64,000 bases of DNA from Curvularia sp. ZM96. Lineage: Eukaryota > Ascomycota > Dothideomycetes > Pleosporales > Pleosporaceae. The stretch's first letter is position 1. The number at the start of each line of letters is the position of its first letter. The position numbers were made by a program, and so were the translations under genes. The notes beneath the pieces were generated by a model. The model searched no databases. It had not been told where the DNA came from and saw nothing but the letters and a program-made list of their open reading frames with translations. Below, piece by piece: positions 31,828-44,074 of this stretch. The DNA lies in assembly GCA_022457065.1 (NCBI GenBank), contig JAJGBQ010000001.1, forward strand, positions 6,324,001 to 6,388,000, read 5' to 3'.

Positions 31828-34800
31828 ATGGCAGAACCTATCGCTGTTATTGGCCTGGATGCCAAACTACCATGCGATGGAGATAGTGTGCAGAAATTCT
31901 TTGACTTCCTTGTTGCAGGACGGTCTGCAAGAAAACCAGTTCCAAAGGATCGGTATAATGCAGATGCGTTCTGGCACCCAGATCATCACCGAGACGGAAT
32001 TGTAAGATAACCAATCACAAATTTGATGAAAATGTCTGATCAACCCCGTCATTAGATGGCCAGCAAAGAGGGTCATTTTATGGAAGGCAACATCAAGGCT
32101 TTTGACGCGCCTTTCTTCGGTATAACACCTGCTGAGGCCGCGACTCTGGATCCACAACAACGACTGCTTCTTGAGTGTTCATACACAGCTTTGGAAAATG
32201 CTGGATACACAATAAAGGATATGCAGGGTTCAAACACTGGTGTATATACAGGGTCGTTCGTATACGATTACCGTGACATTACCATCAAGGATATGGACGT
32301 CGCTTTGACGTACTCCGGCACTGGCACGGTTCCCAGTACACTAGCCGGTCGTGTATCCTGGTTCTACGACTTCAGAGGCCCAGCCTTCACTGTCGACACT
32401 GCCTGCTCGAGCAGCATGGTGGCTTTGCACCAGGCTGCGATTGGTCTCAAGTCACGGGACTGTAATCTTGTACGTTGCCACTTATGTGTTGTTCCCTTTT
32501 TCGTTCTTAGATGCTGAACTTTAATGCCAGGCTCTTGCATGTGGTACCAATGTGATACTCTCACCCGAATTCGGTGTGCAGTTGAATGGCCTTGGTGTCC
32601 TTTCGCCGGCAGGTGCTTCCAAAAGCTTTGACAAAGACGCGAATGGATACGGAAGGGGTGAAGGCATTTCCGTAGTTGTACTGAAACGAATGTCGGACGC
32701 CATTCGTGATGGAGACAGTGAGTTTCCAGCTTTCCACTCCTTGGTATGCCTAACGTAAACGATACTGACTCGATCATCTAAACAGCTATTCGCGCTGTCA
32801 TTCGTAACACTGGCGCAAGCCATGATGGAAAGGGTGCTCCTCTAACTGCGCCAGTGAGGGATTCTCAGAGGGATCTAATGCGAAAGTGCTATGCGCAAGC
32901 CAACATTGATCCTTCCGAGACCCGTTTCTTTGAAGCTCATGGAACTGGCACGAATGTGGGTGACCCAACTGAGGCTGGTGCGATTAGTCAAATGTTCAGC
33001 CAATATCGGTCAGAGGAAGAGCCCCTTATTGTTGGAGCGCTTAAGAGCAACATCGGACACACCGGAGGTAATTCCGGCATTGCTTCCTTTATCAAAGCCG
33101 TGCTCTCCCTGGAAAGTGGCATCATTCCAGCGAATGCACACTTCAAGCAAGCGAACTACGCCATCCCAAAGAACTGGCATCTGCACTTCCCAACTACTGC
33201 GCTCCCATATCCAAAGACCCCCTCTGGTGTTCGTCGAGTCTCTATAAATTCTTTCGGAATCTCAGGTACCAACGCCCATGTGGTCCTAGAGGATGCGCTT
33301 CACTTCCTGGAAGCAAATGGCCTTAGTGCACCGCACAGAACAGTCGCCGAGCCCCGATTGCCAGGTATAGCTGGTAAGTCTAGACGTCTCCTAATTTTGT
33401 TTGCACAAATGCAATGCTGATTCTCGATGATATCTAGCAAGAATACCTGCAGTAATCAATGGGACCTGGTTCTCTCCACAGCTTTTTGTCCTCAGCGCCT
33501 TCGATCAGGATGGTATTTCCAGGATGTGCAAACAATATGCAGAGTACTTGCCCAACATGACCACCTCTCTTTACAACTTGAGCTACACGCTGGCATGCAA
33601 GAGATCTCGATTTTCTTGGAGAGCCGCGATTGTAGCCGGTTCCGGACATTCATTGGAAATTAAGCTGTCAGTAGGCTAACCAGCTACCCGAGCTGTTGAT
33701 GCACCCGGAATTTGCTTTGTTTTCACCGGCCAAGGCGCGCAGTGGGCTCGCATGGGAATGGAATTGTTGAAATATACGCCTTATCGACAAAGTCTCGAGT
33801 GTTCGGATGCATATCTGAAGACTCTCGGATGCGAATGGTCTGTTATTAGTAAGTCAAACCCAACATCCAAGCTGCTTTCATACGAAGATGTAGTATTCGA
33901 GATCTTGGTAGCTAAGGAATATGATAACAGGCGAACTTTCGAAGCCTGACAGTAAATCACGTATCAACGATGCTGAGTTCTCTCAAGCACTTTGTACAGC
34001 TGTACAAGTTGCTCTAGTTGACCTATTGGCTGATTGGGGAGTGAGAGCTCAAGCTGCGGCAGGCCATTCTTCGGGTGAGATAGCGGCCGCTTATTCAGCT
34101 GGGGCGATTGATCGAGAGAGCGCCTGGAAGATTGCCTATTGGCGTGGTAAGTGCATAGATTCATACTTAAAATACTTGCTACACATTCAGTTCTCGAACA
34201 CGCAGCTGCTAATTCTTTGCCTTTTAGGAAAACTCTCTGCGAAATTAGTCCGCTCACACGAACAGCCGAAGGGCGCTATGGCTGCCGTCGGTCTGGACTC
34301 CGAAAAGACTTTGGAATATATCGACAAGGTCAACAATGCTGGCTTTCAAACCGTTGGAAAGCTGGCAATTGCTTGCATAAACAGTGAAAGCAGCCACACT
34401 GTAAGTGGAGATGCTGCACAGATTGATGCGCTTGTTCAGACGCTCAATGAAGACAACGTCTTCGCTCGGAAGCTGAAAGTCGAGATCGCGTACCACTCAC
34501 GATATATGGAGCCAATCGTGCAAGAGTACATCAAGTGCATGGGTAACATAGCATCCGGTCGGCGAAACGATCAAGCCGATGTGCACTTCTTCTCATCAAC
34601 ATATGGAGCAAAGATCGACCATTCTAAATTACGAGAGCCTGCATACTGGACCAAGAACTTAGTCTCAACAGTGAGGTTCAATGAGTCGATGCAAGAAATG
34701 CTCAAAGCCTCAGCCAGTCTCAAAGGGGAGGGCCGACTCGTTCCCCTCGTCACAGATATCATCGAGATTGGACCCCATTCCGCCCTACAGGGCCCCTTGC

Positions 34801-37800
34801 GAAACATCATTGAGACATCGAGTAGGGGAGGCAATGGAGTAAGATATCACGGCACACTTAAAAGAGGAGAGTCAGATGTCGAGATGATCATGCAAGTGGC
34901 CGGATCCTTGTTTACCCGGGGTATCGAGCCTGATCTGCTGAAGGTCAACCATGTCGAGGGAGCGAATCCAGAGATGATGATTGATCTTCCAAAATACCCG
35001 TTCAACCACTCTCGCGAATACTGGAGCGAGAGTCGAATAAGCAGGAATTACCGTTTCCGTACTGCTCCTCGTCACGAGCTGCTTGGTGCTCCTGTGAATG
35101 ATTGGGATGCAAAACACGACGCCATCTGGCGTAATTGGATACGACTTTCGGAAAATCCATGGGTGGAACATCACAGTGTCTCCGGATCTGTCCTTTATCC
35201 TGCTGCTGGCATGCTCGTTATGGCCATCGAAGCATGCAAGCAACTTTCCGAGCTCTCCAACCCCGGAAAAACGATCAAAGGCATTCGCTTCCGCGACGTT
35301 TCCTTCCATTCTGCGCTGCAGGTTCCTGACAACACTTTGGGTGTCGAGTCGCACTTTTACCTGCGCCCTGTGAAGCAGGCGGCGCGAGAGACCAAAATGT
35401 CTGCCTGGCGTGAATTCCAGGTTGTCACAGCTCAGAAAAATGACGAGTTTCGAGAACATTGCTGTGGTCAGGTACTCGTTGAGTACGAAAACTCCATGAC
35501 TCCCGTTGATGGGGGTCGAGAAGACCAAGCCATGAAAGATCACGTATCTGCCCGGATTCTGGATGCTGAACAAAAGTGCAAAACCCAAATCTGTTCAGAT
35601 GATGTATATCAAACCTGGAGGGAAGTTGGCCTGGAGTTTGGACCGACTTTTCAAACCGTAACAGATTCTGCTGTGGACCACGCGTCGGGCGTGACGATAG
35701 CCAAAGTCAGGCCGACCATACCGCTTTTGAAAGCGATGATGCCCCAAAACTACTTGCAACCTCACTTGATCCATCCCACAACATTGGATGGTGCACTGCA
35801 GGTCTGCCTGGTACCTCTCGTAACCAACCCATCCCGAAAGCAACGCAATCCTATCGTTCTCTCTTTTATAGAAGAGCTTTGGATTTCTGGATCCACGCAT
35901 CCAGAAGATGGGTACCAAGTTTTCGCCGACCACAACTTGAGTGGACGCGATCAGCATGTCTTGTCCTGTACTGCTGTCGATGCTGGTACGAAGGAGCCCA
36001 TGATACGAGCGTCTGGATGCAAGGTCACTGAAGTGGATGGTGGTGATGATTCATCAGATTCTCAGTTGGACCCAAGACACAAAGCATGGCACATCGAATG
36101 GAAGCCAGACTCGGGATTCTCCAGTGCTTCACTGGTGTCTGAGGGATTCCAAAAATATCTCGATTCGCTGGCGCACAAGCACCCAAGCATGACGTTCTTG
36201 GACGTGTACAATGGCGCATACGCTTTCACAAACGAAGTTTTGACAACCTTGGCGAAGCGATACAGCCAATATGACCTTGCCTACAGCTCCGCCTCGTCTC
36301 TGGACGAGGTACAAAAGGACGTCACAGGAGGCTTTTACCAGCCCAAGGTCTTTGACGTCAAATCCGAACCGACGAACCAGGGTTTCACAATGCAGTCCTA
36401 CGATGTAATCATAACGCCTGTGACTGTCATTCCCAACGCACAGATTGACACTGTTCTGCGCGGGTTCTTCGAGCTTCTGAAGCCTGGCGGCAAGATTATC
36501 CTCACGATCCCATTCATCAAGGCTGTAGCAACGAGTTGGGCCAAATATTTGGTTCAACACGGCTTCAATGAGCCGGATGCATTGTTTGGCGATAAGAAAT
36601 CGTGGGTCATTGTTGCCAGCGTTCCGTTGAAGGAGCAGAAAGAAACTGCCTCAACTCCTGGGACGTACTACATCCTTGGCGACTTTTCATCAGAAAAGCA
36701 GCTTGTCATCGCTGATAACCTAGCATCTTCGTTGAAAGACAAGGGCATCGCAGCTAAGAAAATGGCAGTCTCTGAGTATGCACAGCTGAAAGAAGCAGGC
36801 CAGGAAACGGTTCCTGAGAGCACGTGCATCATGCTCCCTGAACTTGAAACGCCTTTACTTGCCACAGTCGACGAATGTACGATGTCAGCTCTCAAGAAAA
36901 TGATGGGTGGAAAGCGGCTATTGTGGGTCAACAACGACTCCGCTGATACAGATCTCGTGACTGGTTTTGCGGCCAGTATGCGCCTTGATTATCCGAAGTT
37001 GGAGTTCATCATTCTTACTTTCCAAAGCCATGAAGGCGCAGACACAATTGCAGGAAGAATCATGGAGGTCGATCTGCACTTGTCTTCGCACCAAGCGGGT
37101 CCTTTCGAAAGGTCCTACAAGTTCATGAACGGCTCAGTCATGATCCCACGACTCATCGAATCTCCAACTTTGACAAACCACATCAATCAAGTTTCCGACA
37201 AGAGCCTGTCTGCAATTGCATTTGGCACAACTACAAAGCGACCGCTTCGCCTTCAAATTCAGCAGATTGGTCTGCTAGATTCAATGTACTTTGCCAATGA
37301 CCATATTTACGCAACTCCCTTGGAAGATCTCCAGATCGAATTCGAAGTCAAGGCAACTGGTTTGAATTTCAAGGACTTAGCCATACATCTAGGCATGATC
37401 TCCGAATCTGCTGTGGGCCTTGAGGCTGCTGGAGTTGTCACTCGGGTGGGCTCGAGAGTCACCTCCTTCAAACCTGGCGATCGGGTATTCGGCTTTACTT
37501 ACGAGGGCTCTTTTGCTACCTACGCACGGGGATGGCAAGGCACTCTTGCAAAGGTGCCCGACAATCTAACCTTTGCCGAAGCTGCGGTTATTCCAGTGGT
37601 ATATCTGACAGCATGGACCTGTCTTTACGAGATTGGTGACCTTGCAAAGCGTATTAGACGGGGCAAAAAGCCGTCCGTGTTGATTCATGGAGCAGCTGGT
37701 GGTGTCGGCCAGGCAGCAATACAGCTGGCTCAGCGTGAGGGCGCAGAAATCTTCGCAACAGTGGGAAGCATTGAGAAGCGCGATTTCCTCGAGAAGACTT

Positions 37801-39531
37801 ATGGGTTGTCACGTGACCATATCTTTTCGAGCCGCGACTTGACTTTCAAGCAAGGCGTGTTGAGAATGACCGGTGATCGTGGGGTTGACATCATCATCAA
37901 CAGCCTTGCTGGGGACGCGCTTCGTGCCACATGGGAATTGGTTGCGCCATTCGGAGCCTTCGCTGAGATTGGCATAACTGACATCGAATCAAAAGCGCGT
38001 ATTTCCATGGGTACCTTCGCCCGAGGTGTGAGATTCGAAGCACTCGAGCTGATGTACATGAGGAAAACGGACCCTGAGCGAATTGAGTACCTCTGGGCTG
38101 GGATGATAGAGAGCGTACTCGGCCAACACCTCGAGACAAAAGCCCCTATCAATCATTTCCCCGTTTCGAAGATTGAAGACGCTATGCGTTTGATGCAATC
38201 AGCGAAGCACATAGGAAAGATAGTCATTGACTACCATGCCGAGGACGTAGTCCGGGTCATGGAGCCCCCCCCGACCCGCTGCCAAGCTTGCGTCCGATGC
38301 GACTTACGTCGTTTCTGGTGGTTTTGGAGGATTGGGTTTGAAGATCATCCAATGGATGGTGCAAGCTGGAGCCAGAAATCTGGTCATACCCTCGAGAAGA
38401 GGTGCTTCAGATGATGCGAGTAAAGCACTTGTGGCTGAATTGCAACGAGATGGTGTTGTTGTTGCCACTCCAATCTGTGATATCACAGATAAGAGCGATT
38501 TGAATAGGGCCATCTCTGCGGCTCTTTCCGAAATGCCTCCAGTCCGTGGATGCATTCAGTCGTCTGCTGTCTTTGCTGTAAGTTTTTCTCGTACATTAAC
38601 CTCCACTCCAAAAGGCATAGAGCAGGAACTTTAACTAACCTACCGTTTTTAACAGGACAATGCTTTTGAAGATATGAGCGCTGAGCAATGGCACCAAGCG
38701 GTAGATGTCAAAGTAAAAGGAAGTCAAAATCTCTGGGAAGTCCTCACATCGACAAGCATGACTCTGGATTTCTTCGTTATGCTGTCTTCTTTGGTTGGCA
38801 TCATTGGTCTGATTGGGCAAGCCAACTACAGCGCAGGTAATGCGTATCAAAACGCCATGGCTAGGCAGCTATCTTCCCAAGGTCATAACGTCGTCGCGCT
38901 GGTCGCGCCAGTTCTGGATGACGCCGGTATGGTTGCGGAGAGACCAGCCTTGAGATCTTATCTACTCTCAACTGGCTTGGCGTTTATGTCTTCTCAGGAA
39001 CTCCTCAGGACGTTGGACTATTACTGCCATCCGGGTACTAAACTGAGTGCAGAAGAAGCTCAGCCGGTTCCAAGATTCTGGCTCCCTAAGTATTCGGCAA
39101 GCGAGGGGGCCGAGCAACCAGCCTGGCAGCATGAGCCGATGTACAACCATATGGTCCTCCGGAATGGCGCAGAAAACAGCAGTGATTCTTCTGAAAAGCG
39201 AGGTTCAGCTACGCGATCGACTCCAGACCTCATCGCTGCAGCGACATCACTAGAGGAAGCAGAGCGAGTAGTGTTGACTGCTTTGATGGAGCAACTGACA
39301 AAGACTCTCAGCTACGAGATGGATGACCTTGATCCTGAAAGGTCTTTGAATGCGTATGGTGTTGACTCGCTTGTAGCTGTGGAGCTCAGGTTGTGGATGA
39401 CGAAGGAAATCGGGGCTGATGTCTCCGTTTTTGAATTCACCAACGGCCAATACATCAGTCAACTTGCTGCAAAGGCTGCAGCAAAATCAAGGTTTCTTCC
39501 GGAATTGAAAGTCGGAGAAAAGACAGAGTAA
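31828..39531 (+). pseudogene. Highly reducing type I PKS (KS-AT-DH-degenerate MT-ER-KR-ACP) with a stop and a frameshift
   Basis: Eight exons: 31828-32001, 32056-32469, 32531-32717, 32786-33373, 33438-33848, 33931-34146, 34228-38577 and 38656-39531, about 2404 codons. KS: DTACSSS (about 171), HGTGT (309), SNIGH. AT: FTGQGAQ (550), GHSSGE (636). DH: HHSVSGSVLYP (978), HPTTLDGA. A methyltransferase-like region (about 1300-1420) lacks the glycine-rich SAM motif. ER: HGAAGGVGQAA (1820). KR: SGGFGGLG (2027), NYSAGNAYQN. ACP: GVDSL (2346). There is no thioesterase, as usual for HR-PKSs. Two breaks: an in-frame TAA at 33677-33679 in the KS-AT linker (codon about 535), and a one-base excess in a C8 run at 38265-38272 between ER and KR. 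Otherwise the frame is intact with all catalytic residues, so the breaks are recent or may be assembly errors. Confidence 0.92.
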
Positions 39532-39811
39532 GATGCTACAACCTGGCTAACAAATGGTCTGGTTTCTCTACCAGGAAGCGGCTCAGCTATTGTAAATTCT
39601 CATCAGAAATGGGGAAAATGTCTCAGCAAAACTTGAAAATAGATGCCGTCTTGCCGATCTCTTCTTTTCATGGGCTCTCAAATTTCGCGTTTTGATCATT
39701 GAATGATTCGTGAGTTTGATGACTAAAGGAAGAATGCCCTATCACCACTCTGAGTAAAAAGCTCCTATGGAAGATTCCACAAAAGCACCCGGTGAAGACC
39801 TCTAAGCCCCA

Positions 39812-41448
39812 TCACCCACATACATAGCTCTCCCAACTATCTTTATCTTCTCCATCGTTTAACTTCGCAACGAGCGGCCATGTGCACAGTCTCCTAGTCC
39901 TATCTTGCCCGTCCGGTGGGCCCCAGCTCTTGATTCCTTCTCTTGGGTCCTTTTTCTTCTCGACCCATTCCACCATGGCAGTGGAGACGTCATAGCTGGC
40001 AGGAACATGCGGGTACTTGGCGTTAATAGCACCACAATGGCCACCCCCAGGAATCATTACGAGTTTCAAGAAATCGTTGTCTGCGATTGATGTATCTTCT
40101 CCCAGTGTTCCTCGTGTCACAGCCTCAGCATGCTGTACAGACCACATTGGAGTAATGTTGGGATCTGCCCATCCGGCATGCAGGATCATTTTGCCACCGT
40201 TGTTGCGAAAGGAAGATAAATTCGTGTTGACGGAATTGACCAAAGGACCTAGCTTTTCATCCAAGAGATCCACTTGAGAACTCCAATCGAAGGTTGCAGG
40301 GTCATAGGAGAGATTCTTGAACAGCACTTGTTGCAGCATGGGTATGCCAATTCCGTTTGACAAGGCGCCTGACACGGAGGGTAACGACCATCCAGCTTCG
40401 GAAGCTAGGGAGAGCCCAGGATACAGTAGAGCACCAGAAGAATTAGAACGCATAGGCCCTTGATAGGCAGCTTTCACCGCGGAAAGCTGCTCAGGTTCAA
40501 GGCATGTCGCGTTTGTGGGTGATCCATCCTTTGGACAGGCCCAAGATGAAATGTTGAAAGGGCAGGCGAGCGGATTTTCAATTAGGTTGTCTTCCACTCC
40601 ATCAATCAAGTCACACTCTTTTACGACACTGTTTTGCATGAATTCCAGAGTCGAATCAGGAATAGTGGTTGCCGCGGTCTAAGCTTTGTCAGCAAGCTTG
40701 CACAAGACCAGAATGGTTTGCTTACCTTGAAATGCTCTTGATTCCACAAAAAGCCCAAAATCATACGCGTGAACCCGTTTGCAGGACATCCAGCAATAAT
40801 TCCATCGAATAGATCGGGATAGAATTCCGCAAGGGAAAACGCTTGCGCTCCGCCGGCAGAACATCCTCGGAAGTACGAATACCGCGGTTCCTGCTCATAG
40901 AAGTAATTGACGATTTGCTTCGCAGCCGGAGTGAAGATTTTGATAGCATCGTGGAGCCAGGCTTCTATCTCATCTTCATTGTTAAGGAATGGCTGGTAAG
41001 CGCCTGGTTTCCCTATAGTCCCTCCCGCGCCAACGTCGTTGTCTGCGAACGAATGGCCACCATCGCTCCCGGCTACAGCAAAGCCTAAACCACTATTCAG
41101 CTCGACTATCATATCCGCATAATTGATGACTCCAGCCTGTCCGCCATTACCAATCGCCATGAACCGTGAAGAGTATTCCGTGTCAGGCAGCCAAACTTCG
41201 AATGCCAGGGAGCTGTTTCTGCCATACGCAACTCTAGCAGAAACCCCACAGAATGCAATCTGGTTTATCGTTCCGGAGATATTCTTTTGGCCAATATCAT
41301 AATGCTCTGCGCTGACAATTGACGCGCCATTTACGGTGACAGAGGAGTTGTCAAGAAAGGAAGAACACCGGAGTGGGATGTCTAAAGCCGACACACCTAA
41401 CGGGCATGCGATAAGTGCAGAGACCCAGGGGTTGTATAGAACACGCAT
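39812..41448 (-). CDS. Secreted tannase/feruloyl esterase family hydrolase
   Basis: Alpha/beta hydrolase of the tannase family, which cleaves esters of phenolic acids such as galloyl or feruloyl esters outside the cell. Exons 41448-40726 and 40678-39812, with a 47-bp intron (GTAAGC...CTTAG, branch CTGAC), give 529 aa. The Met at 41448 starts a signal peptide (MRVLYNPWVSALIACPLGVSA); an upstream Met at 41490 would bury it. The catalytic Ser is in FRGCSAGGAQAF, the Asp in GWADPNITP and the His in GGGHCGAI; the Cys before the Ser and the Cys after the His form the family disulfide. Many N-glycosylation sites are present. It lies tail-to-tail with the PKS, 280 bp away. It may belong to the cluster or simply border it; the product link is unproven. 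Confidence 0.88.
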
Positions 41449-42410
41449 CGAAGAGTACTTGCGAAATGAATTTGCAGATTTGTGTGACAAAAGATCCGTT
41501 TCTTTCCTTTAAGTAGATATTTGTCTCATAGCCGTATTCAGCATCTTTCCGTAATAGATGGACGTTTCACGCGTCCTGGCGGGTAGGGGTGTAGTAGTGA
41601 TTCAATATCGGAGATAATCAAAAGAAAACTAGCTCAATGCATATATGTGGGTGGCCCTATTCAATTAGGACAATTGCCTTTTTCTACAGGTCTCAGGGTG
41701 GGTCCGAGTATCGTTTGACATCCCAAGAGTAGCTGCATTAGTCGGTTTTCCAGAAGAATGTGAACTTGAAGATCGCCATTGTGTCACCAGCTTTCACACG
41801 ACGGGATTTCTAGACCGAGAAGGAGGAAGAAGTTGCAGGGTAAACCGAAAAAAGCAAAGCGCGGGGTAGCCGCTAGTGTTTACGCCCAGGTACGCGAGAT
41901 TGGGAGATATATTCGATTAATATGTAGTTCTTACCCACACCAATCACCTCTGACACAATTGAGTCCTTTCTTGTTCCAGGGAATGAAAGATTAATTTGAG
42001 GTGTGACATGCCATCAGACGGATCAAAAGTATGGAATCAACTTCTAGATCTTGCAACGCTGTTTGGACGCTGCACTCGGCCTGTAAGCTAGGTATCTACG
42101 TAGCAGCCTATCCAGCAATTTACTGTATTAGGCTGCATATAACCAAGGTCGGCCGTGTAGTGAGTAGTTCTTTGGGTTATGAGCTCTGCTATCAACTATA
42201 CACTATGGCTAACGAAGATGGTGCTATTCCTCTAATATTGCATGATTCTGCCGCCTGTTGGAAATACAATATGTTTTGCGCAGGTGTCCGATGGCTATCT
42301 TATGTGAATGACGTAATCACTGATCGCAGGTTTTCTTTATTCTATGATCTGTACTCCTCAAATGCAGTGTATTGAACGATATATAGCCCCTGAAATACGC
42401 TTCCTTCCAC
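41449..42410. other. Intergenic region to the right of the cluster
   Basis: About 960 bp with no convincing gene. A 114-codon plus-strand frame at 42031-42375 has odd composition and no family features. This is the probable right border of the biosynthetic cluster. Confidence 0.45.
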
Positions 42411-43787
42411 TTAGTTTCTCGACCTTACTTTGCAAAGTAGTGCGTCCAGACTCTTCTGGTCTGCATCAAGATTCTCCTCGTGCAAATTCGGAAATCCGTC
42501 ATCGAGCCACGAATGCAACTCTCCATCCGGATCGTCCGCCTCCGGCCAATGCGTCGGCAAAATCCCATCATCAAAGGTAATGTATCTCTTGAGAAATATC
42601 TCCGTGGGGCAGCTACCGCGATTTTTAATCTCGTACGGAGGCTTGCTGCATGAGTTCCCGTAGCCAAACCGGAAGTCAACAAGGTTTGGTAGAGCTTCTG
42701 AGATGCGATCGAGACGTTGACTCCACTTCCCATAATATGCAAAATACTCGTCGGCTTCGTCTTCGTCTTCGTCTTGGTGGGACAATTTGGTCCAATCATG
42801 CATTGGGGGCTTCCACTCGGCCAGATTTTCAGATGAGATTCGTATATAAGAAGCAATCATACAGTTGTGCAGAATGAGTTTGCGAAGCGACTTGATGGCG
42901 AGTACCCAGTCAATATCGTTATCGTGGGCAAGCGTGTAGTAGCCCAAAGCCAGCGTCTCGAGCTGCGGGAAAGCGATCCCACTCAGATCGAAGTAGCCGG
43001 GGAACGGGCCCCAGTTTTCTGATCCACTATAGATGGACAACGCCTTCAGATTCGCGGAGATGGGCTTCAACCAATGCGTACAGAAATAGGATGGGAACGT
43101 CCGCAACTCGATTTTGGTGTAATCGTGGTCGGGTCCATGCTCGTTGTATTCCTGCACCATGGATATGTGCAACTCCTCTAGCTGGCCCATAACATCGCGA
43201 AAAAGGTCAGAATTGGTGAAGTCTGGGATCGGGCAGTTTTGTAGGTTGATGATGGTTAGTTTTCGAATCGCCCTGTTATTCTTGTCCGCAGCCCTGTCCT
43301 TAATGGCTCGGAAAATGAGCTCCAATTTCTCTTCGCGCTCGAACCAAGTTTCGTCCACTTCCCTGTAGCGCTCTTCTTCTTGGCCCATGCATTCCGGGGT
43401 GAAACCGATTTCCAGTGAGTCGAGGTTAGGGAACCTCGACAAAGAGGCCAGGGCCTTGTCGAAGATCGGAACATCATCTTCATCGACCTCTGGGGGCCCT
43501 CTCCCCCTGTACCCATCATACTCGATATCTGGATCCGTGTGAATAATTGCATGTCGAGGTATACGCCGAATAACGTCGTCTTTGCTGATAGTATTCCATG
43601 TAACGATATGGTTCTCTTGTGGGGAAATATACACTTCTCTGAAGAGCTCCTTTACAGCGTGTTCTTCCAGGGATTTGCAAGACAGTCGGACATTTGACAA
43701 GTCTTGTTTGCCGCTGAGTTGCTTGATGACATTTTCTACGAGCTCTGGTGCTAGGTGGAGGAACTCGGGACTGGGGGGTGGCGACAT
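42411..43787 (-). CDS. F-box protein with leucine-rich-like repeats
   Basis: Single exon, 458 aa. The N terminus has an F-box (HLAPELVENVIKQL, SNVRLSCKSLEEHAVKELF, about residues 10-50), which binds SKP1 in SCF ubiquitin ligases. The rest alternates leucine-rich segments of the kind seen in fungal F-box/LRR proteins (FPNLDSLEIGF, IRKLTIINLQNC, GQLEELHIS, ANLKALSIYSG, FPQLETLALGYYTL, KSLRKLILHNC). An acidic stretch (DEDEDEADE, about 344-352) comes from a short trinucleotide repeat in the DNA. Such genes are numerous in these fungi; the substrate is unknown. It lies in the same direction as the hydrolase gene to its right. Confidence 0.8.
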   Translation of the reverse strand: MSPPPSPEFLHLAPELVENVIKQLSGKQDLSNVRLSCKSLEEHAVKELFREVYISPQENHIVTWNTISKDDVIRRIPRHAIIHTDPDIEYDGYRGRGPPEVDEDDVPIFDKALASLSRFPNLDSLEIGFTPECMGQEEERYREVDETWFEREEKLELIFRAIKDRAADKNNRAIRKLTIINLQNCPIPDFTNSDLFRDVMGQLEELHISMVQEYNEHGPDHDYTKIELRTFPSYFCTHWLKPISANLKALSIYSGSENWGPFPGYFDLSGIAFPQLETLALGYYTLAHDNDIDWVLAIKSLRKLILHNCMIASYIRISSENLAEWKPPMHDWTKLSHQDEDEDEADEYFAYYGKWSQRLDRISEALPNLVDFRFGYGNSCSKPPYEIKNRGSCPTEIFLKRYITFDDGILPTHWPEADDPDGELHSWLDDGFPNLHEENLDADQKSLDALLCKVRSRN

Positions 43788-44074
43788 GATGATTTATACT
43801 TGTCGCTTATGGCTGCAAAGGGAAATTTGCCTCGATACTATTAGATGGTCGGCAAAGCGCGCAATTTATACTCGAAAACAAACATCAAACAGCGTGAAAT
43901 TGGTAGGTTTCTGCCAAGATTCTGCCTGGGCTCGTAAGGCAACAATCGACGCTATTCCTAGTTTAGGTGACAGCCTATTCCCTATTCAGGCAGCAGTAGC
44001 ATAGACACATACGGAGTAAAGATATGCTAGGATGGTGATACAACAAGCTGGAGCACGCGCTGACTCTCCAATAC

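Noticed and set aside
42031..42375. 114-codon plus-strand ORF
   Set aside because: Odd composition, no recognisable feature, adjacent region shows no conserved frame.
42750..42780. Short CTTCGT/CGTCTT repeat
   Set aside because: It encodes the acidic DEDEDE stretch of the F-box protein and is not an independent repeat element.
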